Assembly (NCBI GenBank): GCA_016710335.1
Contig: JADJXQ010000002.1
Span: forward strand, 248,001-312,000
Reading direction: 5' to 3'
Origin: Rhodospirillales bacterium
Lineage (GTDB): Bacteria > Pseudomonadota > Alphaproteobacteria > Rhodospirillales > Defluviicoccaceae
DNA length: 64,000 nucleotides
Under the pieces are notes generated by a model that worked only from the letters and a program-made list of their open reading frames with translations, had not been told where the DNA came from and did no database searches. Numbering within the stretch: the first letter of the stretch is position 1; every line of letters starts with the position of its first letter. Shown here in pieces: positions 28,442-39,613 of the stretch. Both the position numbers and the translations under genes were made by a program.

Positions 28442-29077
28442 ATGACTAGTGCTACTCAACGCCTGATCTCCGGAATCAAGAGCTTTCGTTCTGAGTATTA
28501 CGAGCAGCGGCCCGAGCGTATGCAGCCGCTGGCGATCCAGGGGCAGAGTCCGCGGGCCTTGGTGATCGGCTGCTCGGATTCACGCGTTGATCCTGCGTTG
28601 CTTACCAACGCTGAGCCGGGTGAGCTTTTCGTCGTCCGCAACGTGGCCAATCTGGTACCACCCTACGAGCCGGACGACCGCTTCCACGGCACCAGCGCAG
28701 CGCTTCAGTTTGCGGTGCAGGATCTCGCAGTCAGCGACATCGTCATCCTCGGACATTCGGCCTGCGGCGGCATCAAGGCGCTGATCGACGGCGCCGCCGG
28801 AACCGGCCAACGGCGCGAGTTTATCACGCCGTGGGTGTCCATCGCCGCTCGCCACTGCGCCAAGCTGATCGATGAGCACAAGGATCACGCCCCCGATCCG
28901 GCAGACTGCGAGAAAGCATCGATCAAGGGCTCGCTCGACAACCTGATGACGTTCCCGTTCGTGCGCGAGCGCGTCGAGTCCGGATCGCTGTCGATCCACG
29001 GCTGGTGGTTCGAGCTGAAGGAGGGGCAGCTCTGGGAGTACGACGCCGGCGTCGATCGGTTCCAGCGGATCATATGA
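28442..29077 (+). CDS. Beta-class carbonic anhydrase
   Basis: A 211-residue beta-carbonic anhydrase with zinc ligands C44, H105 and C108 and the D46-R48 dyad, seen in CSDSR and HSACGG. It interconverts carbon dioxide and bicarbonate in the cytoplasm. ATG 28442 follows GGAAGGG; an earlier in-frame start lies in the divergent promoter region. Its position directly before the biotin-dependent pccBA genes (46-base gap) suggests it may supply bicarbonate to that carboxylase, which is an inference. Confidence 0.94.
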   Translation: MTSATQRLISGIKSFRSEYYEQRPERMQPLAIQGQSPRALVIGCSDSRVDPALLTNAEPGELFVVRNVANLVPPYEPDDRFHGTSAALQFAVQDLAVSDIVILGHSACGGIKALIDGAAGTGQRREFITPWVSIAARHCAKLIDEHKDHAPDPADCEKASIKGSLDNLMTFPFVRERVESGSLSIHGWWFELKEGQLWEYDAGVDRFQRII

Positions 29078-29122
29078 ACGATCGGCGGCGCGCGCCGCCG
29101 CCAACACGTGAGGAGACGACGG

Positions 29123-30655
29123 ATGCGTGAGATTATCGAGGGCTTGGAGAAACAAAGGGCGCGCGCCTGTCTCGGCGGCGGCGAGAAGCGGATTGACGCC
29201 CAGCACGAGCGCGGCAAGCTGTCAGCCCGCGAGCGCATCGAGGTGCTTTTCGACCCCGACTCGTTCGAGGAATGGGACATGTTCGTGGAGCACCGGTGCG
29301 CCGATTTCGGCATGGACGAGACCCGGATTCCGAGCGACGGCGTGGTTACCGGCTACGGCACCGTCAACGGCCGGGCGGTGTTCGTCTACAGCCAGGACTT
29401 CACGGTGTTCGGCGGCAGCCTCTCCGAGGCCCACGCCGCCAAGATCTGCAAGGTCATGGACGAGGCGATGCGCGTCGGCGCGCCGATCGTCGGCCTCAAT
29501 GATTCCGGCGGCGCCCGCATCCAGGAAGGCGTCGCGGCGCTCGCCGGCTACGCCGACGTGTTCCAGCGCAACGTCGACGCGTCGGGCGTCATTCCCCAGA
29601 TCTCGGTGATCATGGGCCCCTGCGCCGGCGGCGCCGTATACTCGCCGGCGCTGACCGACTTCATCTTCATGGTCAAGGACACGTCGCACATGTACGTGAC
29701 CGGGCCGGACGTCCTGAAGACGGTGACCCACGAGGACATCGACCACCAGGGCCTCGGCGGCACCGACGTCCACACCATGAAATCCGGGGTCGCCGACCGC
29801 GCCTTCGACAACGACGTGGAGGTGCTGCTGTATGTCCGCCGCCTGATCAACTTCCTGCCGTCGTCCAATCGCGCCCTGGCGCCGCAACGCGCCGCCTACG
29901 ACGATCCCAATCGGATCGAGCCGTCGCTCGACACGCTGGTGCCGGACAATCCCAACCAGCCTTACGACATCAAGGAGTTGATCACCAAGGTGGTCGATGA
30001 GTTCATGTTCTTCGAGCTCAAGCCCGACTTTGCCGCCAACATCGTCACCGGCTTCGGGCGGATGAACGGCATCCCGGTCGGCATCGTCGCCAACCAGCCC
30101 ATGGTGCTGGCCGGCACTCTCGACATCAACGCTTCGGTCAAGGCGGCCCGCTTCGTGCGGTTCTGCGACGCCTTCAACATCCCCATCATCACCTTCGTCG
30201 ACGTTCCCGGGTTCCTGCCCGGGGTGGGTCAGGAGCACGCCGGCATCATTCGCCATGGCGCCAAGCTGTTGTTTGCGTACGCCGAGGCGAGCGTCCCCAA
30301 GCTCACCGTCATCACCCGCAAGGCCTACGGTGGCGCTTACGACGTGATGGGCTCCAAGCACCTCCGCGCCGACGTCAACTTCGCCTGGCCCAGCGCCGAA
30401 ATCGCCGTCATGGGCGCGACGGGAGCGGCCAAGATCCTCTACCGCGACGAGGCCGGCGACGAGGAGAAGATCGCCGCTCGCATCGACGAGTACCGAAAGG
30501 CGTTCGCCAATCCGTTCGGCGCGGCCCGGCGCGGGTTCATCGACGACATCATCATGCCGCACTCGACTCGAAGGCGGCTGTGCAAGGCGCTGACCCTGCT
30601 CCGTACCAAGGACATCGCGTCGCCGCCGCGCAAACACGCCAATCCTCCTCTGTAG
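29123..30655 (+). CDS. pccB: Propionyl-CoA carboxylase, carboxyltransferase (beta) subunit
   Basis: A 510-residue acyl-CoA carboxyltransferase of the crotonase-like fold. Family stretches include GFGRMNGIPVGIVANQP, DVPGFLPGVGQEH and RKAYGGAYDVMGSKH. It transfers the carboxyl group from carboxybiotin to propionyl-CoA. ATG 29123 follows a GAGGAG; the GTG at 29108 is an alternative. The biotin carboxylase subunit follows 15 bases later. Overall similarity fits PccB best, but other acyl-CoA carboxylases share the domain. Confidence 0.93.
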   Translation: MREIIEGLEKQRARACLGGGEKRIDAQHERGKLSARERIEVLFDPDSFEEWDMFVEHRCADFGMDETRIPSDGVVTGYGTVNGRAVFVYSQDFTVFGGSLSEAHAAKICKVMDEAMRVGAPIVGLNDSGGARIQEGVAALAGYADVFQRNVDASGVIPQISVIMGPCAGGAVYSPALTDFIFMVKDTSHMYVTGPDVLKTVTHEDIDHQGLGGTDVHTMKSGVADRAFDNDVEVLLYVRRLINFLPSSNRALAPQRAAYDDPNRIEPSLDTLVPDNPNQPYDIKELITKVVDEFMFFELKPDFAANIVTGFGRMNGIPVGIVANQPMVLAGTLDINASVKAARFVRFCDAFNIPIITFVDVPGFLPGVGQEHAGIIRHGAKLLFAYAEASVPKLTVITRKAYGGAYDVMGSKHLRADVNFAWPSAEIAVMGATGAAKILYRDEAGDEEKIAARIDEYRKAFANPFGAARRGFIDDIIMPHSTRRRLCKALTLLRTKDIASPPRKHANPPL

Positions 30656-30670
30656 GCTTGGAGGCCGATA

Positions 30671-32668
<1,998 letters not shown>

Positions 32669-32675
32669 GGCTCCG

Positions 32676-33554
32676 ATGGATGGCCGCGCCAACCGCCTTG
32701 TGGACCTCGGCGGCATCCGCCTCAACTGCCGGGAATGGGGCCACGGTCCCGTCAAGGTGCTGTTCGTCCATGGCAACCTGGCATCCGCGGACTGGTTCGA
32801 ACTGGCTGCGACGCGGCTGCCAGCGCGGTTCCGCGTCGTCGGCGTAGACTGGCGCGGCTGCGGTGGGTCGGACAAGCCGGAGCCCTCAGCCGGCTTCGCC
32901 AACTACGCACCGGAGCGCCACGCGGCGGACATGCTTGCAGTGCTCGATGCCTTGCGGATCGAGCACTGCCACTTGGCGACCCACTCGACCGGCGGGCTCA
33001 TCGCCTTTCACATGCTGCTTGCCGAGCCGCAGCGCTTCGGCCGGGTTCTGGCGCTCGATCCGGCATGTCCGAGCGGCATCCCCTTCCCTCCCGGGAGCCG
33101 GGCCGTGTTCGAGAGCCTGAGGGCATCGCGCAGGAACACCCACAAGGCGCTCGCGCTGGCGGCCTGCACCTTGTTCCGGCCGGAGAGCCTCCTCGGCGGC
33201 GCAGACCCTGCCTTCGCGGAGCATGTCACCAAGCCGCAGCAGGACCTGTTCGCGCGCCTGGTCGATCAGGCACTCGCCGTGTCCGACGGCATCCGGCTCG
33301 GGACGCCGTTCCACCTCAACGCCGCGTGGGAAAGCGGCGTGTTGCGCGCGCGCCTGCCGGACATCCCGCATCCGCACCAGGTGTTGTGGGGCGCCCTCGA
33401 CGCTTTCATCCCGCGGACGGAGTTGGAGGAGATGACCCGCCGCATGCCCGACTGTCGCCTCGACATCATCCCGAGCGCGGGCCACTCCCTGATCATCGAG
33501 CAGCCGGACACGTACGCGGCTCGGTTCACGGAGTTTCTGTCGGACCAGATATGA
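32676..33554 (+). CDS. Alpha/beta hydrolase downstream of pccA
   Basis: A 292-residue alpha/beta hydrolase with FVHGNLASADWFE, a nucleophile elbow HSTGG, and a C-terminal SAGHSLIIEQ holding the catalytic histidine. The fold is that of esterases, epoxide and haloalkane hydrolases; substrate unknown. It starts 7 bases after pccA and so is probably co-transcribed. Its end overlaps the convergent DUF488 gene by 29 bases. Confidence 0.85.
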   Translation: MDGRANRLVDLGGIRLNCREWGHGPVKVLFVHGNLASADWFELAATRLPARFRVVGVDWRGCGGSDKPEPSAGFANYAPERHAADMLAVLDALRIEHCHLATHSTGGLIAFHMLLAEPQRFGRVLALDPACPSGIPFPPGSRAVFESLRASRRNTHKALALAACTLFRPESLLGGADPAFAEHVTKPQQDLFARLVDQALAVSDGIRLGTPFHLNAAWESGVLRARLPDIPHPHQVLWGALDAFIPRTELEEMTRRMPDCRLDIIPSAGHSLIIEQPDTYAARFTEFLSDQI

Positions 33555-34092
33555 ACAACTTTGGCTGGTCCGGCGGGTAATGGAGGGTGCCGTCGGGTTG
33601 GGGGACGGCGGCGGCGGTCAGGTTTGCAGCTTCGTGCTTTCCAGAGGACAGGATGTGCACCACCTCGACGCCGGCGGCGAGCAGATAGTCGGCGACGATG
33701 CGGCGGTGGCACTGCCACCACAGCGCCTCGGCGCACATGATCCCGGTGGCGACCCGCTCGGCCAAAGCCGTCAGGTCCGCCAAACCTTCATGGAACGGAG
33801 GCGTCAGGGCGTAGTCAGCGTAGTTGCGAAAGCCGCTGACGGTCCAGTAGGTGTTGGGCGACGGCGTGTCCGATGACCGGCGGCCGCGAAGTCCGCCGAG
33901 CGCCTTGAGATGGCGATAGTCGATCCCCGCCTCCGCCAGCGAGCCAGGCAGCGCGTCCACGTTGAACTGCGGGTTTCGGCGCGACCGCGGCACGCTGCGG
34001 ACGTCGACGATGAGGGTCACGCCGGCGCCGGCGAGCAGGCCGATGAAACTGTCAATCGCGTGGATCGAGTGGCCGATCGTATGAATTTTCAC
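33526..34092 (-). CDS. DUF488 family protein
   Basis: A protein of about 188 residues matching DUF488 with the hallmark KIHTIGHS start, VDVRSVPRSRRNPQF and the cysteine-containing MCAEALWWQCHRR segment. The biochemical role is unknown. GTG 34092 is preceded by GGAG at six bases spacing and starts exactly at the conserved motif; GTG 34104 is an alternative. The 3' end overlaps the convergent hydrolase gene by 29 bases. Confidence 0.87.
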   Translation of the reverse strand: MKIHTIGHSIHAIDSFIGLLAGAGVTLIVDVRSVPRSRRNPQFNVDALPGSLAEAGIDYRHLKALGGLRGRRSSDTPSPNTYWTVSGFRNYADYALTPPFHEGLADLTALAERVATGIMCAEALWWQCHRRIVADYLLAAGVEVVHILSSGKHEAANLTAAAVPQPDGTLHYPPDQPKLFISGPTETP

Positions 34093-34165
34093 CGGCGTCT
34101 CCACACTTCCATTCCGGGCAGTGTACGCTGAGCCGGCACACCAGAGAACATCCGAGGAGCCCCCC

Positions 34166-35470
34166 TTGGTCCGACGCCTGATCTACCGGCCGTGGTTCGA
34201 CGCCATCGGCGCCCCGTTCGTGAGCCGGGTGTATCTGCCGATCTCCGTAGGTTGGTCGGCGGCGCGGGCGGCGGATGGCGACCCGGACCGCTTCGCGGAG
34301 GCATCCGGCATCGAAATTCCGCAAACGCTGCTGCGGTCGATCCTGTGGCGTCATCGCCTCGCCGAGCGTGCCTACGCCGGCGCTCGGGAGCGATGGGAAC
34401 GGGATTTCTTCGCCCCCGTTTCACCGACGCCGGCGCGGCTCCTCAGGACCCACCGCCTGCACCTGCTCGCCGCCGCCAACTGGCTCGGCCGGCGCTCGGT
34501 GTTCCTGCCGTGGGCGCGGACGCTTCCGGCGGCGCGGTGGGACATCCCCTCTCCTGAGGTCGTGGAGGCCGCCCATGCCGGGCGGCTGGCCGATCCGGGA
34601 GCCGCCTATGCACCGCCTGAGCGGATCGCAATGCATCCGACGCATCCACTGAGACGCGGCGCAGCCCAGGTGTACTGGATGCGGTTCGCGTCGCCGATCC
34701 TCGGCGACACAGCCTGGGCGCGGGTCATCGAACCCTCGGCGACGCGCCCGCGGCAAACGCTGATCGTGCTGCACGGGATCTTTGCGGAACCCGGATTGTG
34801 GCCGGATCGCACCGACCCGTTCGAGAGCCTGGTCAATGCCGGCATGCGGGTCGTGCGCCTGACGGCGCCGTGGCACGGCCGGCGCATGCTGGCGTCCCGC
34901 TACAGCGGCGAGCCGGTGCTGGCGCTGGGGCCGGCCGGGCTGCTCGCCCTGTTCCACGCGTGGATCGCGGAAGTCGCGCTGATCATCAACTGGGCGCAGA
35001 AGCAGGGCAGCGCGACCGTTGCCCTCGCCGGCATCTCTCTCGGCGCCCTCACCGCGCAGATCCTGGCCACCGCCGCCCATAGCTGGCCGGAGCACCTGCG
35101 GCCCCAGGCACTCTTGCTGGTCGCCACCACCGGCGTGCTGACCGACATCGTCTATGGCGGCAGCCTGGCGACGGGGACCGGGCTCGCCGATCACCTGGAT
35201 CAGGCCGGGTGGAGCGCTGCGCTCATGGATCGCTGGTCGGCGCTGCTGGAGCCGGGGCCGACACCGGTGATGGGACCGAACCGGGTGCTGCTGCTCATCG
35301 GCGAAGCAGACGACTTGACGCCGATGCCCGGCGGCCGCCTCCTCGCCGAGCGCTGGGAGATCCCGCGCGCCAACCTGTTCCTGCGGCCGCAGGGACATTT
35401 CTCCCTGTCACTCGGACTCGCCGCCCAACCCGAGCCCATCCGCCGTCTCCTGCACCTGATGCAGGCGTGA
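34166..35470 (+). CDS. Large alpha/beta hydrolase-fold protein of unknown function
   Basis: A protein of about 434 residues. The C-terminal two thirds is an alpha/beta hydrolase with LIVLHGIFAEP, the elbow AGISLGALTAQ near residue 293, and RPQGHFSLSL with the probable catalytic histidine. The N-terminal 150 residues are helical and unique-looking. TTG 34166 is preceded by GAGGAG and seven bases; a GTG at 34121 is an alternative. It is not in an obvious operon. Substrate unknown. Confidence 0.75.
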   Translation: MVRRLIYRPWFDAIGAPFVSRVYLPISVGWSAARAADGDPDRFAEASGIEIPQTLLRSILWRHRLAERAYAGARERWERDFFAPVSPTPARLLRTHRLHLLAAANWLGRRSVFLPWARTLPAARWDIPSPEVVEAAHAGRLADPGAAYAPPERIAMHPTHPLRRGAAQVYWMRFASPILGDTAWARVIEPSATRPRQTLIVLHGIFAEPGLWPDRTDPFESLVNAGMRVVRLTAPWHGRRMLASRYSGEPVLALGPAGLLALFHAWIAEVALIINWAQKQGSATVALAGISLGALTAQILATAAHSWPEHLRPQALLLVATTGVLTDIVYGGSLATGTGLADHLDQAGWSAALMDRWSALLEPGPTPVMGPNRVLLLIGEADDLTPMPGGRLLAERWEIPRANLFLRPQGHFSLSLGLAAQPEPIRRLLHLMQA

Positions 35471-35489
35471 CGAACGAACACGAAGACTC

Positions 35490-36338
35490 TTACGCAACGT
35501 CCGCATCATCGCAGTCATCACCGTCGTGACCGGCCAGGAGTGGCGACCTCCGCCGCGCTCCCGGCGGCGCATAGAGGCAGACGCCGCGGGTACTGGCGCG
35601 GATGAAGGCCACCAGTTCCTGGACCTCCGGGCACTGCGGTTCACGTTCCAGGTGCGATAGCGCCTCGGTAACGGAGCGGTCGCCGCGAAAGATCTCCCGA
35701 TAGGCGTGCTGCAGTTGCCGGAGGGAATCCCTCGGCAGGCCGCTTCGCTGCAGGCCGACGGCATTCAGGCTCCGCACCGTGTTGGTTTCGTCGACCAGGG
35801 TGAACGGAGCGACGTCCTTGCCGAGCGCGGTGAGGCCGCGCACCATCACCCGCCGCCCGATGCGGACGAACTGGTGCACGACGCAGTTGCCGGAGATGAA
35901 CGCGTTGTCGCCGACCTCCACGTGACCGGCGAGCAGGACCCCATTGGCCAGCACAACCTCGTTGCCGACGCGGCAGTCGTGGGCGACGTGGGCGGCCACC
36001 ATCAGCGTGCAGCGATCGCCGATCCGCGTCTCGCCGCCGGCGTCCTTGGCGCGATGAATGGTGACGAATTCGCGGATGATGTTACCGGCGCCGATCCGGC
36101 ACCGACTGGCGACCGGTTGCCAGCCGGTGATCTGAGGATCGCCGCCGACATGCACCGACATGCCGATGCGATTGTCCGGGCCGATCTCGGTGTAGGGCCC
36201 GATATAGGAATGGGCGCCGACGTCGGTGCGCTCCCCTATGGTGGCGTCGTCGGCGACGATGACGCCAGGGCCGATGCTTACACCCGCGCCGAGCCGCACG
36301 CGCTCGCCAATGATGGCGGTGGAATGAATCGTCGTCAT
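35490..36338 (-). CDS. lpxA: LpxA-like acyl-ACP--UDP-N-acetylglucosamine O-acyltransferase
   Basis: A 282-residue left-handed beta-helix protein with hexapeptide repeats. The catalytic histidine is in AAHVAHDCRVG and IREFVTIHRA is family-like. The stretch before it reads GGDPQITGW where classical LpxA has PQDLKY. It is not flanked by lpxD, fabZ or lpxB as the housekeeping lpxA usually is, so it may be a second, divergent copy with a different acyl chain or sugar. The C-terminal 30 residues are variable and acidic. Confidence 0.8.
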   Translation of the reverse strand: MTTIHSTAIIGERVRLGAGVSIGPGVIVADDATIGERTDVGAHSYIGPYTEIGPDNRIGMSVHVGGDPQITGWQPVASRCRIGAGNIIREFVTIHRAKDAGGETRIGDRCTLMVAAHVAHDCRVGNEVVLANGVLLAGHVEVGDNAFISGNCVVHQFVRIGRRVMVRGLTALGKDVAPFTLVDETNTVRSLNAVGLQRSGLPRDSLRQLQHAYREIFRGDRSVTEALSHLEREPQCPEVQELVAFIRASTRGVCLYAPPGARRRSPLLAGHDGDDCDDADVA

Positions 36339-36380
36339 GTTCGCCCCTGTTGCGCCAGAGTGATTCGGTCAGAATGATTC
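36326..36380. promoter_or_regulatory. Cluster of three GANTC sites in the lpxA/parA divergent region
   Basis: GAATC at 36326 and GATTC at 36362 and 36376 lie within 55 bases around the lpxA start and promoter. GANTC is the target of the alphaproteobacterial cell-cycle methylase CcrM and is read by GcrA. In a genome this GC-rich the site should occur about once per 300 bases. A regulatory role is inferred. Confidence 0.35.
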
Positions 36381-36463
36381 GCTGTGTTGCTGATAGCATG
36401 TTCTGCCGCGCCGCCGGTCGTGTTACATAAAATGCGGGTTGGCTCTATGACTCGGGTGTTTGG

Positions 36464-37213
36464 ATGACGGATGGTGCGGCGCGCATTGTCGCCGTTTGCA
36501 ACTTCAAGGGCGGTTCCGGGAAGAGCACCCTCGCCGTCAACTTGGCGTGCATGATTCACGCCGCCACCGGCGCGCCGACCGTCATCGTCGATGCGGATCG
36601 CCAGGGCTCGGCGCGACGCTGGGGCATCAAGGGCAAGCTGCCGGTCAAGGTCGCGCCGCGGGTCCTGCAAGAGGCTAAGCCGGAGGAGCGGTATCCGGGC
36701 ATCCTGTGGATTTCCCAGATCAAGGGCCTCGCGGAATCCCATTCCTTCGTGGTCATCGACCTGCCGCCCGGTCTGCAGTTTTCCATGGCCGCGGTCACCA
36801 CTATCGCCGACTTGATCATCATCCCGGTCAACCCAAGCGGCATCGACTTTCATTCAACGGCCACTTTCATCAACCTGATCAAGAAATCCCGGGAGATGCG
36901 CCGCAGCGACAAGCCGGGCTGCGTCATCGTGCCGAACCGGCTCGACCGTCGCACCACGATCGCCAACAAGCTTTCGGCCTACGAGCAATTCGGCGAGCCG
37001 ATCGCGCCGCCGATCGGCATGCGCACAGCCTTCTCCTATTCCTTCGACCACGGTCAATGGGTGGGCGATTTCGCGCCCGGCTCGGTGGCTCACAAGGAAA
37101 TCGACCGACTGTACCGCCATCTCGTGGACGGTCCCCCCGATGCAGACACCGCCGTCGACGCCGCTATCGGCCCTTATGGCGAGGACGCCGCGGTTGAACG
37201 CTCGGTCGGGTAG
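36464..37213 (+). CDS. Orphan ParA/MinD-type ATPase
   Basis: A 249-residue P-loop ATPase with the deviant Walker A KGGSGKST near the N-terminus, VDADRQGSARRW, and the DLPPG motif in VVIDLPPGLQF. Such proteins position chromosomes, plasmids or protein clusters. No parB gene or centromere-like repeats are nearby, so it is an orphan, of the kind that places chemotaxis arrays, microcompartments or division proteins. Its 3' end overlaps the convergent rhodanese gene by 40 bases. Confidence 0.88.
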   Translation: MTDGAARIVAVCNFKGGSGKSTLAVNLACMIHAATGAPTVIVDADRQGSARRWGIKGKLPVKVAPRVLQEAKPEERYPGILWISQIKGLAESHSFVVIDLPPGLQFSMAAVTTIADLIIIPVNPSGIDFHSTATFINLIKKSREMRRSDKPGCVIVPNRLDRRTTIANKLSAYEQFGEPIAPPIGMRTAFSYSFDHGQWVGDFAPGSVAHKEIDRLYRHLVDGPPDADTAVDAAIGPYGEDAAVERSVG

Positions 37214-37617
37214 CCCTTCCGTTTCCATCCGATGAAGCCGCCCTGGAGCACCGAGACGTTGGTGAACCCGGCATCCCGCAGCATCCTGGCGGCACGCGCG
37301 GCGCGGCCCTCCCGATGGCAGTAGACCCAGATCGCCTGGTCCTTGAGGGTGTCCAGCTCCCGGTCCCGCGCCCTCAGACGCGCTTGCAGGTCGCCCATGG
37401 CGACGTGGGTCGCGCCCGGAACGAGGCCCTTGACAGCGACCTCGCCGGTCGTGCGCACGTCGAGGACGACGATGTCGCGGCCTTCGTCGAGCAGGGCCTT
37501 CAGAACCTCCGGTCCGACGAATGGCGAGCGCGCTTGCCAGCGCGGCAGGTACTTGAGCCCCATCGCCGCCGCGATGACGAACACAAGGCTCCACAGGGTT
37601 CTGGCATCGAAGTCCAT
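37174..37617 (-). CDS. Membrane-anchored single-domain rhodanese
   Basis: A 147-residue protein with one N-terminal membrane segment (about residues 8-25) and a rhodanese domain with VLDVRTTGEV and the active-site loop CHREGRAA. The loop cysteine can carry a persulfide, so sulfur transfer is likely. The gene is convergent with the orphan ParA gene and shares 40 bases with it. The ATG 37617 is preceded by GGAGGGAC. Confidence 0.88.
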   Translation of the reverse strand: MDFDARTLWSLVFVIAAAMGLKYLPRWQARSPFVGPEVLKALLDEGRDIVVLDVRTTGEVAVKGLVPGATHVAMGDLQARLRARDRELDTLKDQAIWVYCHREGRAARAARMLRDAGFTNVSVLQGGFIGWKRKGYPTERSTAASSP

Positions 37618-37674
37618 CTTGTCCCTCCGCAGGGCTGTTGAAAAGCGACACCGATCCGGTTAGGCCGTCGATCC

Positions 37675-39069
37675 ATGCAAGACGCCAGCCTTGAAGCTTT
37701 CCACGTCATCGGCGGCGGCCTTGCCGGCAGCGAGGCGGCGTGGCAACTGGCGCGCGCACGCGTGCCTGTCATCCTCCATGAAATGCGCCCGGTTCGAAAC
37801 ACCGACGCTCATCGCACCGCCGGCCTCGCCGAGCTGGTGTGCTCGAACTCGTTCCGCTCGGACGATGCGGAGACCAGCGCCATCGGGCTTCTGCACGAGG
37901 AGATGAGGCGCCTGGGATCGCTCATCCTGGCGGCGGCCGATGCCCACCGGGTTCCCGCCGGCAGCGCCCTTGCCGTCGACCGCGATGGCTTCAGCGCCGA
38001 GGTCCAGAGCGCCCTCGAAGCCGAGCCAGGGATCACCATCGTCCGCGAGGAGGTCTCCGAACTGCCGACGGACGACGGGTGCTCGGTGATCATCGCCACC
38101 GGGCCATTGACCACGCAGGCGCTCGCCGAGGCGCTCCGCCGTCTGACCGGAGAGGACGCGTTGGCCTTCTTCGACGCCATCGCCCCCATCGTCCACAGGG
38201 AATCGATCGATTTCTCCAAGGCATGGCTGCAATCCCGTTATGACAAAGGCGACGGTGCCGACTACGTCAATTGCCCGATGAGCCGCGAGCAGTATGACGC
38301 CTTCGTCGCCGCGCTGGTCGCTGCCGACACGGTGCCGTTCCGCGACTGGGAGCGCGAGACGCCCTACTTCGAGGGGTGTCTGCCGATCGAAGTGATGGCG
38401 GCGCGCGGGCCCCGCACCCTCGCGTTCGGCCCGATGAAGCCAGTGGGCTTGCGCAACCCGCACGCCGAGGGGGCGCGCCCCTACGCGGTGGTGCAACTGC
38501 GCCAGGACAACGCGCTCGGCACTCTCTACAACATGGTCGGTTTTCAGACCAAGATGAAGCATGCCGAGCAAACCCGCCTGTTGCGGACCATCCCCGGTCT
38601 CGAGAACGCCGAGTTCGCCCGCCTCGGCGGAATCCACCGCAACACTTTCATCAACGGGCCGCGCGTCCTCGATCGCACGCTCTGCCTGCGGACGCGACCG
38701 GGGTTGCGGCTGGCGGGACAGATCACCGGCTGCGAGGGTTACGTTGAAAGCGCCGCCGTCGGGCTGCTCGCCGGCAGGTTCGCCGCTGCCGAGTGGTTGG
38801 GCACAATGGCGGAGCCGCCGCCGACGACGACCGCACTTGGAGCGCTCCTGAACCACATCACCGGCGCGGCCGCCGCAGAGACCTACCAACCCATGAACAT
38901 TAACTTCGGATTGTTTCCGCCGCCGCCGGCAAGTGCAGAAGGGCCCGACGGGGACCTGCGACGCCTGCCGAAGGGGCGCGAGCGCAAGCAGGCTTTGGTC
39001 CGACGCGCCCGTGTGGATCTGGCGCAGTGGTTGTCGGAGCAGGTTCCAGCAGCCGCAGCCGCTATTTGA
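37675..39069 (+). CDS. trmFO: Methylenetetrahydrofolate--tRNA-(uracil-5-)-methyltransferase
   Basis: A 464-residue FAD protein that forms ribothymidine at position 54 of tRNA with folate as carbon donor. The FAD loop is GGGLAGSEAAWQLA near the N-terminus, followed by MRPVRNTDAHRTAGLAELVCSNS-type sequence, and NFGLFPPP near the end. Length matches the family. It stands alone; its last eight bases overlap the convergent downstream gene. Confidence 0.96.
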   Translation: MQDASLEAFHVIGGGLAGSEAAWQLARARVPVILHEMRPVRNTDAHRTAGLAELVCSNSFRSDDAETSAIGLLHEEMRRLGSLILAAADAHRVPAGSALAVDRDGFSAEVQSALEAEPGITIVREEVSELPTDDGCSVIIATGPLTTQALAEALRRLTGEDALAFFDAIAPIVHRESIDFSKAWLQSRYDKGDGADYVNCPMSREQYDAFVAALVAADTVPFRDWERETPYFEGCLPIEVMAARGPRTLAFGPMKPVGLRNPHAEGARPYAVVQLRQDNALGTLYNMVGFQTKMKHAEQTRLLRTIPGLENAEFARLGGIHRNTFINGPRVLDRTLCLRTRPGLRLAGQITGCEGYVESAAVGLLAGRFAAAEWLGTMAEPPPTTTALGALLNHITGAAAAETYQPMNINFGLFPPPPASAEGPDGDLRRLPKGRERKQALVRRARVDLAQWLSEQVPAAAAAI

Positions 39070-39613
39070 ATATGCGATTGACGGTTGCGCCGAAGCCGGC
39101 GACAGGTTTCTGCGCTTCGGCTTGCGCCGTTTCACCGCACGGTGCGATGCCGTGACGCCCGCGCAGCATCGGCTTGTCCAACAGACTTTGGAAGTCACCC
39201 GGGTCGGTTTTCAATGCCTGCGAGAACAGGATGGAGGCCTGGTAACAGAAACCGATGTGCTGGTCGTTGCTGACCTGCGACGCTTCGTTGGCGACGCGCG
39301 TCACCATGGCGTTGAGCTGCGTTGCGCCCCCCGCTCCGTGTTTACGTTCGTAAAAGCTGCGCAACGACTGGCCGTTGTCCACCAGTTGTTTCTTAAACTT
39401 CGTGACGAAGGCGTTGTACAGCGGCTGGTTGTTGCAGCTGAGCGCGGCGACCATCAGCTCGGTCTGCAGCACCCGCGTGTTGAGCGCCTCCTGCTCCTTC
39501 GGTTTGGCGCACAGGTTGGCCGACGCCACTCCGGCCCACAGGAACACCGATACGAACGCCGCCATTGCCGCCGCACGTACACAGCGCTTCGATGCACGAA
39601 CTACGCCTAGCAT
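39062..39613 (-). CDS. Secreted cysteine-containing protein of unknown function
   Basis: A protein of about 183 residues with a signal peptide (AAAMAAFVSVFLWAGVASA) and mature start at NLCAKPKEQ. The mature part is mostly helical with four cysteines, C in NLC, ALSCNN, GFCYQ and APCGE, which may form two disulfides. I do not recognise the family; small secreted proteins like this recur in Rhodospirillales-type genomes by impression only. ATG 39613 gives the best signal peptide; the in-frame extension to 39652 is short. Confidence 0.7.
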   Translation of the reverse strand: MLGVVRASKRCVRAAAMAAFVSVFLWAGVASANLCAKPKEQEALNTRVLQTELMVAALSCNNQPLYNAFVTKFKKQLVDNGQSLRSFYERKHGAGGATQLNAMVTRVANEASQVSNDQHIGFCYQASILFSQALKTDPGDFQSLLDKPMLRGRHGIAPCGETAQAEAQKPVAGFGATVNRIFK

